A stretch of DNA of 64,000 nucleotides, taken from Tigriopus japonicus (Eukaryota > Arthropoda > Copepoda > Harpacticoida > Harpacticidae). This document shows, in pieces, positions 26,709 to 39,593 of this stretch (the first letter of the stretch is position 1; the number at the start of each line of letters is the position of its first letter). A program made the translations under genes and the position numbers. The stretch covers positions 9,435,853 through 9,499,852 of the forward strand of contig CM021317.1 in NCBI GenBank assembly GCA_010645155.1, given 5' to 3'. A model generated the notes under the pieces. The model did no database searches and was not told where the DNA came from. It saw nothing but the letters and a program-made list of their open reading frames with translations.

Positions 26709-27099
26709 CAGGGCCACCAAATTTTGGAGAAAAAAATGTAGCCGAAAAATAAAGTATTTTATGTAATCATTTTGAGAAATAATGTAACAAAATCGGAGTT
26801 TTTGGTAATTTTACCAACACTTTACCGACTAATTACAATAGAAACAGCCCTTTTCTTATACTCCCTTCATCTGTTAGTCTTACTTCATAATTTGGAATAG
26901 TTGATAAACTAAATACCTATCGTTGTATTTGTAATAAATCTTCTCTGCTTCTTTTCTTATTTTAATTTTGCCATCCTTTTTGTCAGATCTTTATCAAAGA
27001 AACGGGCATTGCCCGTTTTTTTTTTTTTAAATTTTTCCAACTTTGTAATTTTGGACAAAAATATTGTAATCTATAATTTAAAAGTATCTGGTGGCCCGA
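26709..27099. mobile_element. MITE-like element with short TIRs
   Basis: The left end CAGGGCCACCAAATTTT matches the reverse complement of the right end (AAAAGTATCTGGTGGCCCG) apart from a few changes. The roughly 390-bp interior is AT-rich and non-coding, and contains a perfect GC-stem palindrome, AAACGGGCATTGCCCGTTT, followed by a T run (about 27000-27030). I see no convincing target-site duplication, so the ends may be off by a base or two. Confidence 0.55.
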
Positions 27100-28403
27100 A
27101 GATAAATTAAATGTTTTTGGTTCAATTATAGTATACTAACTCGTATGTTTTGTCAACAGAAAGGCACGCTACCAGCACGTTCGTAATGCTGAATTCAAGC
27201 GTATTTTGAGCATGTAAGGGCATTATTAAACTAAATTTAATATATATTTAATGCAATATTTAACGTAAAAACTAGCTTTCACTGAAGTTTTCTATTTTAT
27301 TTTAGAAGCCTGAGAGCATTAAGAAAAGCCTAAACAGGGTGCAAGTCGATTGATGTAGCCAGTAATAAATAAAGGAAGAAAAAGGTAACGCGCTTTATTT
27401 TAGATTTGTTCCCACTACTAGAACTAAAAAATGGCTGGTAAAATGATGACATTTTACTCCCACTATACTTTGTGCTGCTCTCCCTATTTGAACTACTTTG
27501 GTTTGTACTTCCCCACATACCCTCAACAATTCCCTTTTTACTTTCGAATAAACTCTGAAATTGGAAGAGCAAGTTCCAGCAGATGTAAGTTGCCAAGAAC
27601 TTCTTTAACTTCGTTCAAGTCACAACAGAACTCTGAAAATCTTGATGGAACGTGATAGTTTCCTTTCCAAATGCCCTCGACTTCATCATCCATCAATTCA
27701 AGCCCTTGGGGCCATCTAGTCCGAATGACACTTTCGAATTTGAGTTGGGTACTTGCTTGCAAAAGTGCATTCAAAGCGTACTCGTTCGCTCGCTCGCTCA
27801 TGCACTTTACACACACCATACAATCATCACCCACGAACGAAATACCGCGGTGCTATGATTACTTACGGAACTATAAAGTGCATGAGGAGGTACAAAAAAG
27901 AGTTTGCCTCGAATCTTGCAATGCTTTGGGGTTCGTTTGGTTTGCGGGGACAATTGAGGGGGGGGGGGAGGTCGACCAAGATGGGGCCCGATAAATTGCA
28001 TTACTTCATCCAAAAGTGTGTTGCGTGTGCCACGATCAATACTACAGCATTCTTTTTAACTGACATTCTGCGGATCATTCTCCAAAATACGAAGAGATAT
28101 TTTGGACAAGAGGGAGCGAAAAATGAGGGTGCGAGTTGAAGTGTCGAAAACAAAGATGTCATCGATCGGAAAGAGGGCCCAATTTTTGGACTAGCCAAGC
28201 CAAAAAAAGCGGTTCTGGTCAGAAAAGTCGTCAAAGATTATCACGATAAGCCCTTGGAATGTGCAAGCTATGCTCATTGTTAGGATTATTCGGGAAAAAA
28301 GAGGGGAATGACGTAGACGAGAGATCTCATCAAGATAATGAGAGCGATTGCCCAAGGAGGAAGAAGACGAAAGAAAGTCATTGCAATTGCTTCTTCGAGA
28401 AAT

Positions 28404-28440
28404 CCCTCCCTCCCTCCTTCCTTCCTTCCTCCTTCGTTCC
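28404..28440. repeat. CT-rich simple repeat
   Basis: A run of CCCT/CCTT units (CCCTCCCTCCCTCC then CTTCCTTCCTTCC) forms an imperfect polypyrimidine microsatellite. Its reverse complement is a GGAA/GGGA tract. Confidence 0.8.
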
Positions 28441-28892
28441 TGCAAAGACAAATCGATCCAATGTTAAGCGATTAATGCCATTACTGACAAAGACACAAAC
28501 CAGTACGGTTTATGACATGTTATTACTAACAGGAAAAAACCATTGCACTAATGTACCAAGAGCCACAAAATGTCTATGGACGAGGAGGTTTGCGATGAAA
28601 ATTTTGTGATTTCTAGTTGGAACAAAGCAATTGTGTTTTTCTGCGAATGAGGCCTTTTTAATTTCCAATTCAAGTGAACTTCGGTATCAAGAGTTAACCT
28701 CATAAATCATAATTCTACATAGACTGAATGAAGTGGGAATGTTTAGCATAACAGGGCGGGCTCATTCTTTTTATGCACTCTTCATTTCATAGATTTAAGA
28801 AAGCGTAGCGTTTCACTTCGTCATTCAATTGAGTTAATATTTGAAATGCGAAGTCAAGTCACAAACGACGTCCCGTTTGCAAAAAGACGCGC

Positions 28893-29002
28893 TTAATTTA
28901 AATCCTTCTCGAAATCATAATTGTCATTGCTGGCCTCTTCGTCCAGAGAATTCAGTTGTTCTGGAATGTGGGCACTGAATTGCGATCCATCTGTGAATGT
29001 AG
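28893..29002 (-). CDS. Possible terminal exon of an unidentified minus-strand gene
   Basis: On the minus strand a good acceptor (CCTTCTGTCATTGACAG) is followed by about 36 in-frame codons of coding-like composition: FTDGSQFSAHIPEQLNS, then an acidic tail (DEEASNDNYDFEKDLN), then TAA. Upstream on the same strand, two short charged frames at 29013-29150 could be earlier exons, but their phases do not join cleanly to this one. No AATAAA is close downstream. I cannot name a family. It is either a real last exon or chance. Confidence 0.25.
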
Positions 29003-29472
29003 CTGTCAATGACAGAAGGGTCCAACTTCATCATCTGATTCATGACTTTTTTCTTCTCTTTCCGTGTTTTTAGGCGTCGTACTTGAGGAAGGTGACCGTA
29101 ACTCTCGAGGCTTTTCTTGGCTTTTGGACCTCTTCTGAGAGGTCGGCTCATGAGGAGATTCGGAGATCACCAAGCTATAACTTTATTATCAAGATCGATC
29201 TTGTTTATGTTGGCTGTTCTTCGTTCTCCGGAAGTCTGCGTTCAATCACCATCTTAAGCACGATCGATGAGATCACAAACAAGACGATGTTTCTCGAGTT
29301 TTGTGGAGCCCACAAAAAATGTGGAACAAATAGTGACAGCATGGTCAATCTCGAGTGATACATCTGGATAAAAAGAAGAAAAAGACGAAAAACCCCTGTT
29401 TTCGTTCCATTCAACTCTCGTCATGTGTTCCATCCGAGCTTACTTGTGCCACTACTCTGAAAAACAAACACA

Positions 29473-32400
29473 ATGATGGTGATGAGCCGCACATTTCGTC
29501 GATTGGGGGCCAAATGTCCGTTCGTTTGGCTGACATATTGCTTGATTTTGGGACTACTGTCGCTCAATTTGGGCGCAAGCTCGTTACGAACTCGACACAA
29601 GCACAATTTACAATCGGACTTTCTGATCACGTTTGCCAATGCCACGGTCTATTTGGGCTGTCATTTGCCCCAAGAGCAGATCCTGTGGCTTCACAATGGG
29701 GAACAAGTGTCTGGGATTGAATACACCGTCAAGGAGGTCAAAACCAATGTGATTCACGGATTCGTCGAGGAAACCGTCAAGCCCACACACGGCAGAAGGT
29801 GAGAGACAATAATGATGATTAATTATAGGAAATGTGGTGATTTGTACGAATTGAATTGATAAATGAGAACCAAAGTTTGAAAAGAAGCGAATATAAATGC
29901 TAAATATGAAGGAAAAGAACAATAAGGTACAAACATTTGGAAGAAAAACACCACCAAAAGGAAAAGGAGATCTAGTAACTCAAGATATGAAGACTTACAG
30001 TTAAATGAATCTAAAAAGTATATTTCTAAGTTTTTATAATAGAGTGTTTAATAATTGAACAATATTGTGCAATATTTTCAAATTTACTTAAACAAAAAAA
30101 AGCCCAAAAAATTGAGCCAAAAAAAACATAGAAAGCTGTGATTGGGTAAAATAGATCAATAATGAACGCATCAACTTTTTCCGTGAAATCCAGATACGGA
30201 TAAGTTTATTCTTATGGAGTTTCTCTATCTCTAAGTGATCATAGTGAAAGTTTCCCACTTCCCACCACAGCAATCAAAAACTTCCCTTGAAAATGTAAAT
30301 CCAAAGGCCCAAAGATTTCGTGTCAAGGTTATGTGGATATATTCAGTATGCAAGTTATGACGAAGACTCATTGTTGAAAGCGAGAACAGCGTCGTTGGCT
30401 TTCAATTATTCAGAACCATCCAAGTGTTGGGGGAACAAGGGGCCCCTTTCTCATCTTGATGGGGATTCCTTTCTCTCTTTTGTGCTTATGAATGTAGGCC
30501 TTTAAATGCCACCAACACGCATATTGTTCAAACTCAATGTCGGACTAAAATAGAGCTTTTGAATGGTTGTCCGAAGGGGATGTTTGAATTGAAGCTTAAA
30601 TGGTGCCGTTGAAGAAAACCAGATCCGCCTTCGTCTTTCTACAGTAATTGTATATACACAATGAATTTGTGTGGCTTCAGATGGTCAAAGAGGATCAGAA
30701 AAAGGATTACCATTTCATGGAATTCCGAACAAATGCTTCCTTTGTTTGTGTTCTATTGCTTGTTTCCCACCGTCGAGAAAACTTTTAATTGGGTCTGGTT
30801 CGAAAACAAACTGGACATTGATTTACACAATGACATCTAAAACTAACATGGAGTCGGGAAAAATAAGTTTCGTAAACCGATGGAAGACAGTGAGTATCTG
30901 AAGTTGCCTTTCCTTTGATTGACAGAAGAGGCGTCAAAATCGGTAATTCGGCAAAATAAGCAACAAGGTCATTCTCAATTAGATTGAGTGTTGTTTGTAG
31001 GAACTAGAATGATCGATTGGCTCTTAGTTATAATAGAAGCTCATAGAAAAACAGCCTCAACTTGGGCTTTTTTGAATATTTACGTGTTTGTCGTTGTCGC
31101 CATCCATCACCAAACCATGAAATTCAAATTAAATGGGATTGTCTCAGACAATTTTGCACCTGAGAAACACTAAAATTAGCGCCTGTCAATGTAAACAATG
31201 ACCAATGTGTGTTATTGACAAACACTGGATAAACCTCAACCTCAGATTACACCCATATGCAATTATTTAGTCAAAAAGAATCTTCAGAATCTTGAGGACT
31301 TTTTACATCGAAGTTGGCAACAGTTTTGAGGTGTCACCGCCCAAAAAGTGTCGGCATTTCAAGGGCTAATCAAAAAGAGACTAATAGCTATGAAGACCAT
31401 CCATGACTTTTCCGAGAATTTTTGGACCCAGCAAAAATAATCTCAAAATCCATATTTGGGCGCCTACTGCTTACGAACTCATAATACACATATCGTTTGA
31501 CGTTTTTAGATGTAGGGCAAGGTCGCAGATTTGGATATTCTCTAAGTGCTACTGTATGCATCTATGAATAGCGTGCCACCACCTGTTACCCAGTAGGTGT
31601 TCCAATAGGCTATGTAAATATCCTGAATGTGCTTAGAAAACTAAGCCGAGTGGAGAAACTACGAGTACATAATTTGCTCCAAATTGTTACTGTAGCGTGT
31701 CCCGAACACTCGAGTTTTAGCCACAACCGGAAATAGAGGCATGCAAGGCATCGATTAAATTGTTCTCCTAAATTGGCTTTCTACACCTGCCAACCTTGAA
31801 CAATGGCAAACATCCCAAATTTATGGACATGGACTCGCTGAACTCAATGCGGAATGCAGTCTACAGAAGGGAAATGTTTTATTGTCAAAAGCGCTGTCGA
31901 AAAATCTGCAATAACAACTGGACGGGACTTAAAAATCCGCTTTCGAAGCAAACTCACTCCGAGGCCCTCAGCTTACATTTTCAATTTTTGGATGAGACTC
32001 TTTATCAGTCAAATCTGAGGCTATTCTTAGCTTCATAATTCCTATCATGTGACGCTAAGACATATCATTGGACAAAAGAGCCCTGAAACGTATGGAGAAT
32101 CTCTTACCATGGGTCCTAAAAAAGAAACTTTTTACTTAGAAGCATTTCGCTCAAATACTTTGTGGCTTTTGAGTCTTCGTAAGATGTGTAAAAGTGGCTT
32201 ATTGCACCATTTGAAACAAGCTTTCAGCCCTCAAGATGTGAGCGACATTCTCTGAATTACGCTCTCCACGTACGTCGTTCTCACACTCGTAACCTTAGAC
32301 AGTTGAAGTTTAATAAATATGTAAATGAATTACGGAGAAACACTGACTCCCCCGGTTTTAGTCCGTTTAACAGAAGAGATGATTTGCCGGAAGATGCATC

Positions 32401-35400
32401 TCCTGTCACGTACTGCACCTGTTACCCATTCACGGGGAGAGGGTTAAAATATTGTTTTCCTTTGACGCATCAGTACACTGGAAATGAGGCATGAATTTTG
32501 AAGCTTCACCAACTCAGTAATAGCTCCCACCAAAGAGCTACACTTTAGAATTTTCATACCTGGTCCACATTTAAAGTATGGCATCAAAAATTCAAAAATA
32601 GGACGGACGCTTATCAAATACCTTGACTATATTGTTATTTTGCCATATGTATTATTGCATGAAGTTCATATTGATTTTCTTAATGTATGTACTACGTAGT
32701 AGTTTTTCCGGTAATGGTGACGATGTGAGGTCCGGACGAAACAACAACAAAGAAGCATTGCCCGATACATCCAAATCAATAGTTTCAAATTGTGAAATGG
32801 CAAATGCCATGGATAACACTTCACATTTAAAACATGTTCTTCTTTCAAAAGAGAAGCAAAAACATCCCTAGTTATTGCCCTAACAAAAATACTTGATTAC
32901 CAGATTCTCAATTTACAGATTCCAGACTATCTATGAGTATTCTTAATCTCACATTCATTCTTTGGAGAAAATCTAGAACGTCTGAATTCCTTTAAATCAT
33001 TACTTTTGATTTCCAAATTTGTTAGCTCAAGTGCCACTCATGGTATGATTCAATACCTTTCCGTCAAACCAAATATGGCCTTTTCCTTGATGTTTTTTGG
33101 CATGACTGGTCCGAAAAATTCTGGCAACACTGGTTCTCTCTTTCGTTCGGACCTCACATCGTCACCATTACCGTTTCTACGAGGTGCCGAGTGACGTCTT
33201 TTCAAAAGTTCAACTCTCACGGAAGAAAGCCAAGGCAGATTTGCATTAGCGACTTGGCAAGTTTCCGTCCCATTGCGGGTGAATTTAGATTGAGACTTGG
33301 GAAACAGTTTGGTAAAGAAAACACTTTACAGGCTTGTGCATTGACTTTAAATCCCTTGCAATCTTCAGTTCCATCTGGATATCTACTTGGAGTTCCCTCT
33401 ACTAAATCTGTTCGAAGGGCCAACCAAAAAAGGGGCCCTCAAGAGATTGTGATAAAATATGGGAGCGTTCCATTTGCTGCAAAAGGTCCTTGCTCCATTT
33501 CCAAATTCTCACTCAATTCATTCTCGCGTCTCCCCTTGTAATTGAAGGTTTCAAACCTAACGCTCATTGTGAGGAAAAAGCATGGAAGTCTTCATAATAG
33601 GGTGTTAATGAAGGGGAAAAGACCGTTTATTGACTGAGAGCCCCCCCCCTATTTCCTGGCTATTTGAATCTGGAGGGAAAGGGCACACGACAAGGTCTTT
33701 GTTTGGCGCCTTTGGGAAATTTGCCCACTGAGGACCTTACCAAAGTTCCTTTTTATTTTATCTTTCTCACAGATCAAGGGGACTGAATGCTCTGTTGGGT
33801 TGGAGTTTCCCTTGTGGCCTCTTTTCCATTGGAGCAGAAATTAAAATGAGTCCAAAGGGAGTGCTGAGGGAGCAACGGGTTCCAAGTGTTCGTGGAACAC
33901 ATTTGACTGACGTCTTTTCGAAATTAATTGTTTTTGAACACACGAGAATGAACCCTAGTTGTTTAGAAGCGAGTCAGCTTACGGTGTCTCTAATCATAAC
34001 CGCTATTGGTGAAACAATGACTGGAAAAACCTTCGGTTGTTCAAATAAGAAGTTCTTGAGCGTTTTTTATTCGTTCCCTTTTCGACCCATTTAAGTTGTC
34101 CCTAATGGTCAAAGTTTTTTCTCCCGCCCTCTCTTTTTCCCTTCTCTCCCCTTGCATGGATTACTTTTTATCCCAGGCAAGTTTGCCATATTTTCTGGAA
34201 CATGGAACCATTCCTGGAACCCTTCTTGTCATTACATATTGAGGCTTAGTCAAGTTCGCCTTGCTCGTGCTTTCCCATCGAGAAATGTGGTTTATGCATT
34301 GTTATTGGGTCTTGATAAAGAAGGGTGATCATCTTGATCGTTGAGATTTCCACGGTGGTTCCATGGACCGTCGAAGTTGGTTGGTTGGTTTCTTCCCTTT
34401 TTCGACGTTTTGAGGGAAGATCTCAGATTTGTTTTTCCGTCCCAAAAATAGCCCTAATCCGTCAAAAGAAGACAAATTGCATCAAATGCAAATGGTTTCA
34501 TTTGAAAACAGTAAGGGAATGCTATTTAATGCCAGGAAATGGAAAGAAAAAAGATGCAAAGGTCAGAAATGATGTGAAGGAAGAACCTGACAAATGCTGA
34601 TAAAATATGCTCCATTAGGACACAACTGTTCAAGGCGGAAGAGCTATATTTGATAAATTTGGTTTAGCAATTGGAAATGCTCTTTTTATGTATAAGACCT
34701 CGTGAACATGCTACGAATGGATATTAATGGCAGTTTTACCTCCGACGATTTTTAACCCCTAAGCGTGAGAAAAGTTCCCATCCTTTGCGATTTGACCCAT
34801 TTCCAAACCATTTATGTCCATTACCAGTTTGTGTTTTTGTAGCTACAGACTAAATGATCCTTTTACATGAACCCAAAGCTTATCAAGCCATCAAGATTTG
34901 ATTGACAGACTTCATATGCTTGGGAACCTAAGCATATTCATTAGCTAGTCGCCTCAACCAACGAGACATATCGATCTCTGGCATTCTCCTAAGGCCCGGA
35001 AATCAAGGCAGCCCCCTCGTTTCCTCGTGAAACAACACGCAATCGAGCCTAACTGCTATCTTCTTACATATTATTGGTTGCGGCCCTTTTTTTGGCTCGC
35101 TCCCAAGGCATGTTGTAATTGGACCGTAATTAGTATTCAGACAGCATCGAAGCCCACGAAGCCTTGATCCAAACTCCGAGACTCGATGGGTGGATGGATG
35201 AATGAATGGATGGATGCCTGTTTGTTTACCCTATCGGGATCGTAGTTATAGCAATGACCTAGTTCGCAATGGCTCCGTGAACGGACTTCTTTCTGGCCTG
35301 ATGTCGCCAAGGGCTCATCAGTCCAAAAAAACGGAGATCGTGATCGACTCCGTTATTGAATGGCAAGATTTGTGAAGTAGAAGTATGGATGTACTAGTTG

Positions 35401-38400
35401 GAGTGGCAAGCTTTTGGGTCAGTTGCCCGTCCAAGCACGACGAGATGAAGCGAGAAAATGGGGCGTGACTCACTTCTGCGTTATTGTTCAACGATGATCG
35501 ATGAGCCTCTAAGTGAGAGGGACCAATTGACAGCGTTTGATGAACTCTCTTGCACAATTCATTCCAGAAATCCCCAAAGTCACGTACGTCTTTTGTGCTC
35601 CAAAAGTGAACGCCCAAAGGCAGATGAGCATTTGCATTATGGTGCGTGGTCAAAATAGAGAATTTCGCCCTCCTCGATGTATTCCAAGATTTTGGCATAG
35701 TCGAACCGACCATTTCGGTTTGGTTCAGTAACCAGCGGTCGTACCAAAATTTCATTGAGGTTCCTCAACAATGAAGGAAAATTGTAAATAAATTTAATAT
35801 CGAAAAACACACGAAGCTCTGCAGCCTGAAGAACAATTACGAGAAAAAGTAGAGTTTCCAATTTGTCGAGCTAAATTGGAAGACAAGACAAAAAAAACTA
35901 ACGCTCGGGAAAGGAAAAACGGAAAATTGGAAATTGGACATCATTGGAACGGACATCACTGCAAATATGTCTGGCTTGACGTGAAATGGCCTAAATAGCG
36001 ATAGTGGATCGATCGGTTGAAGGCGGTTGAAAGCCATAAATTATTTGGGAAATCTTGCATGAAAGCTTTGAAAATATTGGACTTTGCCACCGTTTGAAGT
36101 GTTCCCGAGCTTTCAAGTCTATCGGAAAACTTTCAATTGATACCACCATTCAAAGCATTGGGTCTCCGGACATTCGGTGGGTTTTCGAGGGGAGCACCCA
36201 AGACACATTCAAACACTAAAGCCTATTTCCGTCCATCAAAAAAATGTTCCCTTAAACGGAGACGCCATTTGGAACTTTAAGAAGACTGAAGATCTCCATT
36301 CGAGACCTGGAAAACTTCGCTCATTGCCTTAATCTCCCAAATATGGATGGAACATTGGAACAATTTGTGACGGGTTTTGAAGTTTCAAGGAAAAAAGGCA
36401 TTATCGGAATTGGGCACGACCCCAAAGAATCTTAATAATTCAGGCATAGGGCGTAATTCTTATTCCTTTCATGGACCATTGAAATGTTATTCTACACAGC
36501 TCTCCCACTTCGTGGAATAGATATTTACGGACACACATGTACGTACAGGGCTTTAAGGGGTTCTGAGGAGGAAAATCTCATTAAAACTAAATTGCAGGGA
36601 AAACCGAGGTTGCGGATTATGTCCCCGAAAACTGGCCCCTTCTCGGTTACCATTAGGTGGAACCAACGTTGGGCGCCAACCCTTCTTCTTGCTTGTCTTG
36701 TCTTAGGGGGGAAAGGAAATCTCAGAGGGGAATGGTGTAAATCAAAATAGGAGAAGAACTTGTTTCAAAACATGTTCTCTTGAAATTGGACTAACGTAAA
36801 GGGAAAAGGAAAGGGGGTGGTGGGGGGTGAAATGAGGTTGTTTGTTCCAAATGCGGTGTTGGATCATGGAAAATTGAAGGTGAGAATATTTGCACACACT
36901 TAGGCGACGAAGGCTCGCGGCATTTGAGAAATATGGTGCAAACATGTCATTTGCATTCGTATTGAGAGTCCCCGCACTTTTCTGGCAAGTTCCCTTGTCA
37001 ATGTTCCAAGTTCCCGACCACCACCCAAACCATCTTAGAGGTTTGAGGTTTCATACCACGAGAAACCATCCACCACATGCTAATACTCTGGAAGCAAGAA
37101 AGAGGAGAATAAAACCCACACTGTTAAAGCGGTGTACAGTATTGCTGAATGACACTGACAGGAACAAAGCTGCCGATTCTCGTTCCAAGCTCCATCTCAA
37201 AGTATCCCCGTGGCGATCAGTTTCCTGTCAGTGGGACAATGTCTTGATATGAAACCACTAATGGTCTCACTCTGTAGGAGGTGCACATTGCACAAGATCT
37301 GGGATTTGTATTAGGGATGATGTGGAAGAAAAAGACCTGGTCTGGTGGGCCTCTTATTGAGCTCTGTTTTTCTTGTGACGTTCCAGGTTTCGCTCCGAGT
37401 ACCTACCACAATCTGGGCGCCACATTTTGGCTATTCAGCCGGTGATCGCAACCGACATTGGGACTTGGACCTGTCATGCATTGCAACAAGATACTCATTC
37501 AAACAGCAACAATGACACATCTTCCACGAAAACCCGACACCAGCACCTACGTCAGAAATCGGCCTTCGTGGACAGAAAGCATAATGAGCGGGATAGTTGG
37601 TCCCTTATCGTTCTTCCGTCCCTAGAGGAGCCCCATGTCTTTAACGGGGAAGGAGAGAAACGGTACGCAAGCTCTTCAGTGAGGTTGATGGGATCCACTC
37701 CATCTCTGTCTCGAGGGCTCCCCTCTCCGCCCTCCAAACCCGCCCCTTCTTCCAAACAGACAACAAACCAAAGGACTGATGACGAGGGGCCAGAAGATGA
37801 GACTGCTGTGATAACCGTGCAAGAGGGTGATGAATTAACTCTTCTCTGCGCCATGCTCGTTAAGCTCAAGAACCAGAGGGAGGCCTCACTCAAGTGGAAC
37901 TCTCCCTTCTTTGATACGTCTAGTCAATTTTCCAAGGAGTTCTTTGTTCAAAACAACGCCGATCTCAAGGCGCTAATATCCGTGGTCACGCTGAGTCGAA
38001 TCGAGCGTGAAGGCAATAAACAGGATGTCGCTTGTCAGGGTGTCGGGAATAGTGATCCTTTGGAAACTGCTTTGACGGTCCTGGTCCAGTATCCACCGAC
38101 CTTCACCATAAGTCGAACCCCCCGATTCGGCGTCCCCATACTTAGCGGGATGACAGTGGTTCTGGAATGTTTTGCCGATGTTCAACCCCAAATGACCGGT
38201 TCATGGCTGAAGGATGAGTTCCCCATGGAGTCGGTCAACGGGTCCTTGATCATTGATTCTGTCTCGAGTGAGGATGTGGGTTGGTATCAATGCTACATCA
38301 ACTATAATGGCGAGGAGTATTCTTCCATTGGCTATTTCCTCAATGTCAAAAGCCCTGAGCTGCTACCCCAAGATTCCCCGAGGGAAATTCAGTCTGCCTT

Positions 38401-38962
38401 GTCACAAAACATGTCGGAGGCGTCATTTGCCTCACTGAAAACCTCCGAACGTCCATCGCAAGACGCTCTGGACGTTGTGGCCAAAAATGTACTCTATTCA
38501 GAGCGGAAAAATTGCTCCAAGGCTCTTTTGAGCCTGATGTCAGAGGAGCGGTATCGCCAACCTCGTATTCATTCCCTCAACAACCAGAGCCATTGGCAAT
38601 TAGCTCTGGACTCATCGATCTCACTGTCATTTGAGGTGTGTGCCAATCCCAAACCCTCAAGATTGTTCTGGGCCACGCCTGTCTTCACATTGAGGCCAGG
38701 CCAGCAATCCCCCGACTTGAATTTAGTTGCTTACAATGTGACAAGATCCAAGGACAATGCCACGTGTCTTGTGGTGACCCTGGAGGTCAAGAAATTGAAT
38801 CGAGCCCTCATGGGAGAGTACATTCTCGTGGCCACCAATCAGTATGGTATTGAGGATGGGATGATCCTGATAAGCCAATCTCATAGTGGTCAGACTGGGA
38901 TCTTGAGGTCGTCCAATTTTGGCTTGATCATTTTGGTTCTGCTTCTCAACGTGAAATATTAA
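29473..38962 (+). CDS. Immunoglobulin-superfamily cell-surface protein
   Basis: Two coding exons, 29473-29798 and 37387-38962, join in phase (AG|G) to give 633 codons plus TAA; the intron is about 7.6 kb. Residues 15-37 form a signal peptide (FVWLTYCLILGLLSL). Ig domain 1 has Cys63 and Trp72 in exon 1 but its second cysteine (DIGTWTC, 138) in exon 2, so the intron splits the domain. A Ser/Pro/Thr-rich linker follows. Ig2 has Cys263 (TLLC) and Cys325 (VAC). Ig3 has Cys370 (VLEC) and Cys411 (DVGWYQC). Ig4 has Cys527 (FEVC) but Leu589 where the second cysteine belongs (GEYILVATN). The protein ends in a short hydrophobic tail (FGLIILVLLLNV), which fits a GPI-anchor signal better than a full membrane span. 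The family suggests adhesion or recognition, but no orthologue can be named. Upstream untranslated exons may exist. Confidence 0.85.
32699..33180. repeat. Inverted-repeat element in the Ig gene intron
   Basis: Roughly 40-bp arms face each other. The left arm contains GGTAATGGTGACGATGTGAG and GTCCGGACGAAA. The right arm contains the reverse complement (CTCACATCGTCACCATTACC preceded by TTTCGTTCGGAC). The 400-bp interior does not pair and has no recognisable protein. It is probably a non-autonomous DNA transposon; no target duplication is seen. Confidence 0.6.
35185..35216. repeat. GGAT/GAAT microsatellite
   Basis: Imperfect tetranucleotide run (GATGGGTGGATGGATGAATG then AATGGATGGATG) within the long intron of the Ig gene. 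Confidence 0.8.
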
Positions 38963-38996
38963 GACATTGTTAATCCATTATTCCTTCAGTATATCC

Positions 38997-39002
38997 AATA
39001 AA
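38997..39002 (+). terminator. Poly(A) signal for the Ig gene
   Basis: AATAAA lies 34 bp after the TAA stop codon, which fits a short 3' untranslated region and supports 38962 as the true end of the gene. Confidence 0.75.
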
Positions 39003-39593
39003 ATATCAAACTTAAGACTGCTTTCGTGTCGCTTTTAATCACGTTCAATGCCATGGTATTTGTGTCGATATGTTTTTAAATATTGCGCAAGAAATTTGTA
39101 TAATTATGACGCAACCTTTGCCATTTTATTGAGGCACACTGCTTTTTGCCTCGCAATTTGAAAATGTCTCCAACCAAGAGCTCAATCACTGAGCAATGGC
39201 GTCAATATAGATCTTATCTTGGCTTAAATTGACATGTTAGTTTCAGAGGATCGATTTGGGTTCCATTTTCTGTCAACCTGTTTCGCTCATTCCTCTTATC
39301 TTGAACAGAGGTGGAGACGAAAAAGCATGCGAAGGAAGCATTCCATCATACGTGGTCATCCACAACCCATTTGAATGTATTATTACTGTACTGAGACTGG
39401 GTCCATTTTCTTAATCTGAACAAGGGTTTGAGTGTGTTCATTTGTGGTCGCGAGATGTGTGTAAATGCTTTCCCATGTCTTGAAAGATGTCTTGCAGAGT
39501 TTTGTCGACGGCAGCTGATCACTTCTTCCTCAAACTGAAAGTGTTTAAGAAAGCCAAATCAAAACAAATCCACATTAGGACCTGCTCAAAATT

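Larger units (their letters stand above)
12253..29472. other. Long region without a supported gene, upstream of the Ig gene
   Basis: I can assemble no exon chain here on either strand. From about 14.3 to 26.6 kb the base composition is less AT-rich than elsewhere, many frames stay open for 60-150 codons by chance, and CT-rich tracts are common (for example 16460-16510, 20489-20505). That block is also nearly free of the inverted repeats seen elsewhere. It could hold 5' untranslated exons, a promoter or enhancers of the downstream Ig gene, but nothing in the sequence proves this. Confidence 0.4.

Noticed and set aside
26999..27030. Hairpin plus T run resembling a bacterial intrinsic terminator
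   Set aside because: The context is a eukaryotic MITE with no bacterial genes, so this is not evidence of bacterial DNA.
27753..28139. 128-codon + strand frame overlapped by several others
   Set aside because: It spans a G-run and has no motif or splice support; neighbouring frames are equally open.
31796..32494. Three successive + strand frames that might be one broken transposase
   Set aside because: They do not align with any transposase motif I know and frames change between them; evidence is too thin to call.
33191..33541. 116-codon + strand frame
   Set aside because: It begins at the edge of an inverted-repeat element and has no domain or conserved pattern.
35318..35755. 145-codon open frame on the minus strand inside the Ig intron
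   Set aside because: Composition is unremarkable, other frames overlap it, and no acceptor, donor or homologue is recognisable.
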